Shown here: piece by piece, positions 1 to 4,298 of the stretch
How positions within the stretch are numbered: the first letter of the stretch is position 1
How the letters are laid out: the number at the start of each line of letters is the position of its first letter
Origin: Azoarcus sp.
GTDB taxonomy: Bacteria > Pseudomonadota > Gammaproteobacteria > Burkholderiales > Rhodocyclaceae
NCBI GenBank assembly: GCA_023230755.1
Contig: JALNWS010000209.1
Location: forward strand, 1-6,738
DNA: 6,738 bases
Direction of reading: 5' to 3'
Program-made: the position numbers and the translations under genes
The notes under the pieces: generated by a model
Databases searched by the model: none
What the model saw: the letters and a program-made list of their open reading frames with translations, nothing else
Told to the model about the DNA's origin: nothing

Positions 1-230
1 CCGAGCGCAAAGATCTCATCGGCGTGACCCAGAATGCGCCGTCCGGCATCGGTAAGTTCGAGGCGCCGCCCGACGCGGCGGAACAGGCTGGCACCAAGGC
101 TGGTTTCCAGGGTCGTGAGCTGGGCGCTGATCGAGTGCGGCGTCAGGTGCAGCAGCCTGGCGGCCTGCGCAATGCTGCCCGCGCGCGCTACGGTCCAGAA
201 GTAGCGCAGATGTTTGTAGTTGAGCGTCAT
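1..230 (-). CDS. NhaR-like LysR-family transcriptional regulator, N-terminal part (partial)
   Basis: This is the first 76 or so codons of a LysR-type DNA-binding regulator; the rest lies beyond the left edge. Reading from the ATG at 230 the protein begins MTLNYKHLRYFWTVARAGSI and continues through a winged helix-turn-helix (about residues 5-64) with the typical AARLLHLTPHSISAQLTTLE recognition segment and an LFRRVGRRLELTDAGR wing. The NYxHLxYFW opening and the LTPxxIxxQ helix resemble the NhaR subgroup rather than CysB- or BenM-like members. NhaR proteins activate sodium/proton antiporter and stress genes in enterics, but the ligand here cannot be told because the effector domain is missing. 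The gene is divergent from the TerB-like gene at 411, with 180 bp between them, so it may control that gene. No strong Shine-Dalgarno was seen before this ATG, but the family alignment supports it. Confidence 0.85.
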   Translation of the reverse strand, partial: MTLNYKHLRYFWTVARAGSIAQAARLLHLTPHSISAQLTTLETSLGASLFRRVGRRLELTDAGRRILGHADEIFAL

Positions 231-232
231 TG

Positions 233-316
233 TGCGGATGCATCCAGAAAATCGATGTGTTGCGTCAATATATTCGACTTTATCGTGCATTGGACATCGC
301 CTACTCTGGATCCGCA
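233..316. repeat. Interrupted inverted repeat in the lysR/terB divergent intergenic region
   Basis: The arm TGCGGATGCATCCAGA (233-248) pairs with TCTGGATCCGCA (305-316). The reverse complement of the second arm equals the first arm except for four extra bases (GCAT) in the middle. The first arm also contains the perfect palindrome GGATGCATCC (236-245). Between the arms lies an AT-rich stretch (249-300) that is a likely location for divergent promoters, although I could not assign a convincing -35/-10 pair. It could be an operator for the neighbouring LysR protein, but that is inference. Confidence 0.35.
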
Positions 317-410
317 GTCAGTGCATTTCGCCTGACCGTCGATGAACCCGCAGCGCTCGGCAGCAATCGCAGCCGACTGCAAGGTCCGGTTCGATCATGG
401 AGAAACAGAC

Positions 411-833
411 ATGCGTCAATATGCAACCGACAGCGCCCAGGCCGCTGCACGAATCCTGGCCGTTACGATACTGGCCGATGGGGGGCTGGATCAGGCCGAG
501 GTGAACTCGGCCACACGCTCCGAAGCCGCCAGACGGCTGCAGATCGTGGAGGCAGACTTCGGCTGCGTGCTGCAGGACTACTGTCAGGACCTGTTGCAGG
601 GCGCTGACTATCTCGACGGTGTGGCCCTGCGCCTGGCGCCAGAGGTGCTGCGCCTGCTGCTCAATGAGATTCGCGACCCCGGCTTCCAGCAGCTGATCCT
701 GCAGACCATGCACGACATCGTCGATGCAGACGGCATCAGCACCGAGGAGGAAATGGCCCTGCTGTCGCAAACGGCAAAGGCATGGAGCACTTCGGCGACT
801 GCCGCACCGTTGGCCGGCGCGCGGACGGTGTGA
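411..833 (+). CDS. TerB-like (tellurite-resistance TerB superfamily) small protein
   Basis: This is a 140-residue soluble, acidic, helical protein with no signal peptide or membrane segment. Two acidic helix-turn motifs typical of the TerB fold are visible: ILADGGLDQAE (about residues 20-30) and DIVDADGISTEEE (about 102-114). The latter is the classic C-terminal TerB pattern DxDGxxxxEE. In the family these acidic positions are thought to bind metal, and TerB proteins act in membrane-associated stress complexes; the role of this stand-alone copy is unknown. The ATG at 411 is preferred over the in-frame ATG at 342 because GGAGA sits at 399-403, seven bases before it, and because the extra 23 residues upstream are arginine-rich and unlike the family. 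The C-terminal ~18 residues (Ala/Ser/Thr-rich) look unstructured. It is convergent with the AbrB-family gene (22-bp gap). It is not part of a ter operon here, so no tellurite phenotype should be assumed. Confidence 0.75.
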   Translation: MRQYATDSAQAAARILAVTILADGGLDQAEVNSATRSEAARRLQIVEADFGCVLQDYCQDLLQGADYLDGVALRLAPEVLRLLLNEIRDPGFQQLILQTMHDIVDADGISTEEEMALLSQTAKAWSTSATAAPLAGARTV

Positions 834-855
834 CGATGCTCGCAGGGTTGGCGTG

Positions 856-1914
856 TCAGCCGGAGATGTGCAGGAAGACCTTGTACAGCGACGGGGCGCC
901 AAGGGTGAGCACCATCACCCGCAAGGCATGGCACACGGTGACCATTGGCACGCCGAGGTGCAGCACCTTGGCGGTGATGCACATCTCGGCCACGCCGCCC
1001 GGTGCGGCAGACAGCACCAGGGTGGCAAACGGAGTATCCGACACGCTGGTGGCGAGGCAGGCGAGCACGCAACCGAGGGCGACGGCGAACAGCGCCGAAA
1101 GGGTGGCTACGGCCAGAAAATGCGGTGCTGCACGGAAGAAAGATGGCGAGAAGCGGCAGCCGAGCGCGCAGCCAATCAACAGCTGGCCGCCGTTGATCAC
1201 CCACCAGGGCAGCGCCGACAGACTGATGCCGAGCGCGGTCACCAGCCCCACTCCGAGCAGTGGTCCCAGCACCCATGCATTGCCGATGCGCAGTAGGGTC
1301 AGCAGCCCCACCCCGCACAGGCTGGCCCCCAGCAGCGCAGGCAGCTGTGCCGGCACGACGGCGATCGACAGCGGTTCGTAGAGGTCTGAGCCGTGTGCGC
1401 CGAACCAGCTCAAGCCGAAGGGCACCACGGCCACCACGACCATGACCCTGAGGGCGTGCGCGGCAGCAATGCGGTCGATGGCGCCGCCGAAACGTTCGGC
1501 CACGACGGCCATCTCGGACGCACCGCCGGGCAGCGAGGCGAAAAAAGCAGTGGGCAGGTCCACCGCAGCCAGACGGGCGGTGAGCAAGGCGCACAGCAAG
1601 CCCACTGCCAGCGCACCACCGGAAATGAGGCTGACGAGCAGGAGGTTGTCGAGCAGCAGACGGATGACCTCCGGCGTGAAGTACAGCCCGAGTGCGGTGC
1701 CAATGGCCCACTGGCCTGCGTGCCGTCCGCCGGGTGGCCCTTGCAGCGGGGCGCCGAGGATGCGCAGCAGTGCGACCGCGAACAGCGGCCCGATCATCCA
1801 CGGCAGCGGGCTATGCACCGCCTGAGCGGTGGCGCCGGCGACGGCGGCGAGGAGCAGGGTCAGACAGATGAGGGAAAACGCACGGAAATTGCCGGCGAGC
1901 GGACGTAGTGACAT
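856..1914 (-). CDS. AbrB-family (PF05145 type) polytopic membrane protein
   Basis: This 352-residue, very hydrophobic protein has about 10 predicted transmembrane segments and consists of two homologous halves. The repeat signature is clear: SLPGGASEM (about 128-135) with AAHALRVMV (151-159) in the first half, and AAPGGVAEM (303-311) with VCHALRVMV (328-336) in the second, about 176 residues apart. Databases label this family 'AbrB regulator' or 'putative ammonia monooxygenase'. Both names are misleading, because it has neither the AbrB DNA-binding domain nor any monooxygenase feature, and an integral membrane transporter is the more reasonable reading. The substrate is unknown. The gene starts 27 bp after the stop of the broken binding-protein gene and probably shared its operon. 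The ATG at 1914 has only a weak ribosome site, but the family start near SLRPLAGNFRAF fits. It is intact, unlike its upstream neighbours. A role in carboxylate transport is suggested only by this context. Confidence 0.85.
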   Translation of the reverse strand: MSLRPLAGNFRAFSLICLTLLLAAVAGATAQAVHSPLPWMIGPLFAVALLRILGAPLQGPPGGRHAGQWAIGTALGLYFTPEVIRLLLDNLLLVSLISGGALAVGLLCALLTARLAAVDLPTAFFASLPGGASEMAVVAERFGGAIDRIAAAHALRVMVVVAVVPFGLSWFGAHGSDLYEPLSIAVVPAQLPALLGASLCGVGLLTLLRIGNAWVLGPLLGVGLVTALGISLSALPWWVINGGQLLIGCALGCRFSPSFFRAAPHFLAVATLSALFAVALGCVLACLATSVSDTPFATLVLSAAPGGVAEMCITAKVLHLGVPMVTVCHALRVMVLTLGAPSLYKVFLHISG

Positions 1915-1941
1915 GGAATGACTTTGGTTCGATGCGGTGCT

Positions 1942-2488
1942 TCATGGCGGTGGCGCGATGGTGTTGCGCCACTGGATCAGGAAGTTACGGCCCTTGAGTT
2001 GATCGAGGTAGGTGAGCAGGCCGGCGCCGATGCGAATCGGGCGGAATGTGCTGCCCAGTTCCCGATCGAGGCTGGTGCCGAAGGCTTCGTCTTTCCACAC
2101 CGCCCACTTTGGCCGCGCCGTGGTCTCGTCGGAACGGTAGGCTTGGGAATAACCGTCGTTGACCAGTTTAACCATGCAGATCCATGGCCGAACTCCACAC
2201 CAGATCGGCCGCCCCGCCTGCCTTGGATTCCGCAATGAACCGTTGGTAGAGCTCGGTGGAGCCCATGTCGCGATAGTCGACGCGGACCTCGGGGGAGAGC
2301 GTGCCGAAGTCCTCAATCAGGGGCCGGGCGACGCTGCTGTCGGTGGCAGCGTAGATCGCGACCACGCCCTCGCGCCTTGCGGCGGCATGAAGTTCGGACG
2401 TGGACTGGGCGCAAACAGGCTGCGCCGCACCGGGCAGCGCGCACGCAAGAAGGGTCAGCCGGGTCAGGGCTGATGACGTTCGGATCAC
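1942..2488 (-). pseudogene. Broken ABC-type (iron(III)/COG1840-like) periplasmic substrate-binding protein
   Basis: The N-terminal piece starts at the GTG at 2488 (GGAGG six bases upstream) with a signal peptide ending PVCAQS. It then shows EGVVAIYAATDSSVARPLIEDF, DYRDMGSTELYQRF and DLVWSSAMDL, the standard opening of this binding-protein family. At about 2173-2177 the frame changes: SSAMDLH runs into a stop, while KLVNDGYSQAYRS and PKWAVWKDEAFGTS, the expected continuation, follow in another frame. This fits a two-base loss (CTGCAG-ATG to CTGC-ATG). Next, EAFGTS is followed at once by a C-terminal tail of the family, STFRPIRIGAGLLTYLDQ and FLIQWRNTI. About 150 residues of the usual ~330-residue protein are therefore missing, without a further frame change. 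Two independent lesions make a functional product very unlikely. In relatives such a gene is commonly found beside TctD/TctE-like regulators, as here. It lies just upstream of the AbrB-family gene on the same strand. Confidence 0.85.
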
Positions 2489-2582
2489 ACGCTTCCTCCG
2501 GTTGGGGTGGGTGAAGCTTTGCATGAAAGATTTCTTCCGGCAGGATAATCGGCTATCAACCTTTCGATCCACTTTCATCACC

Positions 2583-2965
2583 ATGCGCCTGCTTCTCGTG
2601 GAAGACCATGCAGACTTGGCTGAGTGGGTATCGAAGGCCCTGATCTAGGCGGGTTTCGCGGTCGATGTGATGACCCGCGGCGACCATGCCGACCACGCCC
2701 TGGCGACTCAGCCCTGCGATGCGCTGATCCTCGATCTGTCCCTGCCCGGGCTCGATGGCCTCGAAGTGCTGCGGCGGATGCGCCAGCGCGAGACGACCGC
2801 GCAGATTCCGGTGGTGGTGCTGACCGCACGCAGCAGTACCGAGGACAAGGTGCGTGGCCTCAATCTCGGGGCAGGACGATTACCTGCCCAAACCCTTCGA
2901 CCTTTCGGCGCTCGAGGCCCGCATCAAGGCCTTGTTGCGACGTGCGGGCAACCTGGTGCCGACGG
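2583..2965 (+). pseudogene. Broken TctD-like response regulator (OmpR/PhoB family), receiver domain only
   Basis: The ATG at 2583 opens a receiver domain, MRLLLVEDHADLAEWVSKAL, closely like TctD-type regulators of tricarboxylate uptake. Codon 22 is TAG (2646-2648); the protein resumes in the same frame with AGFAVDVMTRGDHADHAL. The phospho-acceptor aspartate is kept at about residue 51 (ALILDLSLPGLDGLEVL), as are the VVLTAR strand and the family signature RGLNLGA. There the frame breaks: the DNA GGGGCAGGACGATTAC has one extra base (probably A2873) compared with the expected GGGGCGGACGATTAC, and DDYLPKPFDLSALEARIKAL continues in the next frame. After LLRRAG the similarity ends near 2950-2970, where the sequence becomes the antisense of a tctC remnant. 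The winged-helix DNA-binding domain (about 95 residues) and the partner sensor kinase are absent. With a nonsense codon, an insertion and a truncation it cannot work as a regulator. The right boundary is approximate. Confidence 0.88.
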
Positions 2966-3494
2966 TGCGCATCGTCCCGGCGGCTTTCGCGACCAGTGCC
3001 GACTTCATCCATTCCTGGCTGCCCACCGAACCGCCGGCACCGAAAACGACCTTGCTCGGGTCGGCCTTGATGGCGGCCATCAGCTCCCTGGGGTTGGTGA
3101 AGGGCGAGTTGGCGCGAACGATGATCGCGCCGTAGTCGGTGCCGGCCGAGCCGAGCTACTTCACGTCATCGACGGTGTAGCGGCCGAACTTGCCGATGGC
3201 CAGGTTGAGCCGCGAACCGCCGGAGAAGGCCACGATTGTGCCGCCCTCGTCAGGACGCTGCGCGATCAGGGTGTTGTAGGCCACTGCGCCGATGCCGCCC
3301 GGCATGTAGGTCACGCGCATCGGTGCTTCGATGAACTTGCCGTTCTGCAGTCCACCCTGTACGAGCTTGCAGGTCAGGTCGAAGCCGCCGCCGGGTGTGG
3401 CGGGCGCGATGCACTCGGGTTTCTCCGGTGCGGCGGCGTGGGCGCTGCCCAGGGCAAGGGTGGCGGCAATGGCAATAAGGGTCTTGTTCAACAT
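2955..3494 (-). pseudogene. Truncated TctC-type tricarboxylate-binding protein (tripartite tricarboxylate transporter)
   Basis: From the ATG at 3494 (GGAGGAG upstream at 3502-3508) a signal peptide is read, MLNKTLIAIAATLALGSAHA. It is followed by family hallmarks: APATPGGGFDLTCK (about 30-43), VTYMPGGIGAVAYN (61-74) and the strand IVAFSGGS. In TctC proteins these bind a dicarboxylate or tricarboxylate in the periplasm and deliver it to TctA/TctB. Codon 113 is TAG (3156-3158), at a place where relatives usually have Trp, so a TGG to TAG change is likely. Reading through it, LGSAGTDYGAIIVRANSPF, ADPSKVVFGAGGSVGSQEWM and KSALVAKAAG continue in frame as good TctC sequence. Near 2955-2975 the homology stops about halfway through the usual ~320 residues and meets the response-regulator remnant. 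The surviving 112-residue piece might be secreted but lacks the second lobe needed to close on ligand. The left boundary is approximate. Confidence 0.88.
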
Positions 3495-3508
3495 CTCGGG
3501 TCTCCTCC

Positions 3509-3795
3509 GTTATGCAATCTCATCCAGTCGCTGCGCATGGGGCGCTGACGACGCGTGACGGAAGATACGAGGCACTGCTTTCGATCTGCTTTCAGTCTGA
3601 AAGAATCGGCGCCGACCCATCGCGCTGGCGGAGCAGGCGTCGCCGCTGCGGTCAGCGTTCCGTCATACGTGCCCCTGCCGCATTCGACTCCCGGATCTCG
3701 CGTAACTGCCGCGATGCGGCGCATTCGCGATCCATCGTGGTGCGGATTCAGGCCTCAGGCCGCATTCTTGTGCATGAATCAAATATTCCTACAGG
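3509..3795. other. Intergenic stretch between the tctC remnant and the glnK promoter; no gene recognised
   Basis: Several open frames cross this stretch on both strands, but their translations are rich in Arg, Ala and Pro, match no family I recognise and have no convincing ribosome sites. The recognisable content is the 11-bp repeat array at 3575-3603, a short perfect inverted repeat GGCCTCAGGCC (3751-3761), and half-site-like words TGGTGCG (3738-3744) and TTGTGCA (3768-3774). These two words lie where an enhancer-binding protein such as NtrC would be expected upstream of the glnK promoter. Neither forms a complete NtrC dyad (TGCAC-N7-GTGCA), so I do not call them as sites. Confidence 0.5.
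3575..3603. promoter_or_regulatory. 11-bp direct repeats overlapping a perfect palindrome, probable operator of the tctC remnant
   Basis: CTGCTTTC occurs at 3575-3582 and again at 3586-3593, a period of exactly 11 bp, and a third CTG begins another 11 bp on at 3597. The last part forms the perfect palindrome CTTTCAG-T-CTGAAAG (3589-3603). OmpR/PhoB-family regulators such as TctD usually bind direct repeats spaced about 11 bp, so both spacing and position (about 80-110 bp upstream of the tctC start at 3494) suit a TctD-like operator. The assignment is inference; no promoter elements between it and the gene were assigned with confidence. Confidence 0.45.
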
Positions 3796-3808
3796 TAAAA
3801 CATTGATT
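3796..3808 (-). promoter_or_regulatory. Putative IHF-binding site upstream of glnK
   Basis: On the minus strand the 13 bases read AATCAATGTTTTA, a full match to the IHF core consensus WATCAA-N4-TTR, set in an AT-rich patch. It lies roughly 50 bp upstream of the expected start of transcription. That is the normal place for IHF to bend DNA between a distant activator such as NtrC and sigma-54 RNA polymerase. The consensus is short, so a chance match is possible; position supports it. Confidence 0.5.
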
Positions 3809-3815
3809 TTTCTGG

Positions 3816-3831
3816 TGGCACGCACTTGGCA
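3816..3831 (+). promoter_or_regulatory. Upstream, overlapping sigma-54 (-24/-12) element
   Basis: TGGCACG (3816-3822) followed after four bases by TGGCA (3827-3831) also keeps the required GG-N10-GC spacing (GG 3817-3818, GC 3829-3830). It differs from TTGCA in the -12 box by one base. Its -12 box is built from the -24 box of the downstream element, 11 bp away, so the two cannot be occupied at once. It may be a second weaker promoter, a decoy, or a chance duplication. Confidence 0.4.
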
Positions 3832-3843
3832 CGGCTCCTGCTT
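3826..3843 (+). promoter_or_regulatory. Sigma-54 (RpoN) promoter of the glnK-amtB operon
   Basis: TTGGCACG (3826-3833), four bases, then CTGCT (3838-3842) closely matches the sigma-54 consensus YTGGCACG-N4-TTGCW, with the invariant GG (3828-3829) and GC (3840-3841) exactly ten bases apart. Transcription would start near 3852-3855, giving a leader of about 45 nt before the small ORF and about 97 nt before glnK. Nitrogen-limitation control through NtrC is the known pattern for glnK-amtB operons in Proteobacteria; the activator site itself is not clear here. Confidence 0.85.
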
Positions 3844-3896
3844 TTCATGTGAGGAAACATTTTTTCTTCGTCCGTAATGCAGGGAGTTTCTAAAAC

Positions 3897-3953
3897 ATGA
3901 AAATGAACAGGACAGCAGCGGTGCCGATGCAGGCGCAAAGGCGTGCGCAATGA
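3897..3953 (+). CDS. 18-codon leader ORF (17 or 18 residues) overlapping the glnK start
   Basis: An ATG at 3897 opens a short frame reading MKMNRTAAVPMQAQRRAQ and ending with TGA at 3951-3953. It overlaps the glnK ATG (3950-3952) in an ATGA arrangement typical of translational coupling. GGGAG (3882-3886) precedes it at ten bases, a somewhat long but usable spacing. It matches nothing I know as a peptide. Its first residues (MKMNRTAAV) look like the start of a signal peptide, and in related bacteria a TorF/Gcw_chp-type putative porin gene often stands directly before glnK. This may therefore be the stub left after deletion of such a gene, or a true leader peptide. Translation is not shown. Confidence 0.35.
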   Translation: MKMNRTAAVPMQAQRRAQ

Positions 3954-4288
3954 AATTCATCAGCGCAATCATCAAGCCGTTCAAGCTCGAAGAAGTGCGT
4001 ATGGCGCTGGCCGAGGTGGGTGTGCAGGGGCTCACCGTCACCGACGTCAAGGGTTTCGGGCGCCAGAAGGGGCACACCGAGCTCTACCGCGGGGCCGAGT
4101 ACGTGGTGGATTTTCTGCCCAAGACCAAGCTTGAGGTCGCGGTGGACGATGCTCAGGTCGATGCCGCCGTCACCGCGATCGAGAAGTCTGCCGTCACCGG
4201 AAAGATCGGCGACGGAAAGATATTCGTCTTCGATCTTCTGAATTCCGTCCGTATTCGCACCGGGGAATCCGGCGTGCAGGCCTTGTAA
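3950..4288 (+). CDS. glnK: PII nitrogen regulatory protein GlnK
   Basis: This is a 112-residue PII protein of normal length. It opens with MKFISAIIKPFKLEEVRMAL; the T-loop carries the uridylylation tyrosine at residue 51 (RGAEYVVDF), and the second PII signature TGKIGDGKIFVF lies at 83-94. ATP/ADP-contacting residues are present (K90, R101, R103 in SVRIRTGE), and Q39 and K58 of the ATP/Mg/2-oxoglutarate site are kept. PII trimers sense ATP/ADP, 2-oxoglutarate and, through modification of Tyr51, glutamine. The GlnK branch blocks AmtB by inserting the T-loop into the channel when ammonium is plentiful. Assignment as glnK rather than glnB rests on linkage to amtB seven bases downstream and on the sigma-54 promoter. 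A modest AAGG (3938-3941) serves as ribosome site, and the start overlaps the stop of the leader ORF, suggesting coupled translation. The segment FDLLNSVRIR differs slightly from the usual PVExxVRIR but keeps the key arginines. Confidence 0.96.
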   Translation: MKFISAIIKPFKLEEVRMALAEVGVQGLTVTDVKGFGRQKGHTELYRGAEYVVDFLPKTKLEVAVDDAQVDAAVTAIEKSAVTGKIGDGKIFVFDLLNSVRIRTGESGVQAL

Positions 4289-4298
4289 GGAGAGCATG

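Noticed and set aside
608..1801. A long minus-strand open frame (about 397 codons) overlapping the AbrB-family and TerB-like genes
   Set aside because: It is the out-of-frame shadow of the AbrB-family gene: Arg/Ala/Gly/Pro-rich, no recognisable family, and the alternative frame encodes a clear two-repeat membrane protein.
856..1914. Ammonia monooxygenase subunit, suggested by an old family name and the nearby ammonium genes
   Set aside because: The sequence has the PF05145 two-repeat membrane architecture, not that of AmoA/B/C, and it is not in the glnK-amtB operon.
2667..3548. A 293-codon plus-strand frame that starts as a receiver domain
   Set aside because: Only its first ~67 residues are response-regulator sequence. 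After the inserted base it is out of frame and then runs antisense through the tctC remnant, so it is not a true fusion protein.
3488..3724. Open frames on both strands between tctC and the glnK promoter
   Set aside because: No ribosome site, no recognised domain, and the stretch contains operator- and promoter-like repeats.
3751..3761. GGCCTCAGGCC hairpin as a terminator
   Set aside because: The stem is only five base pairs, the one-base loop is too tight, and no T-run follows.
3738..3774. NtrC enhancer sites (TGGTGCG and TTGTGCA words)
   Set aside because: Each matches only half of the TGCAC-N7-GTGCA dyad, with poor partners at the proper distance; recorded as words only.
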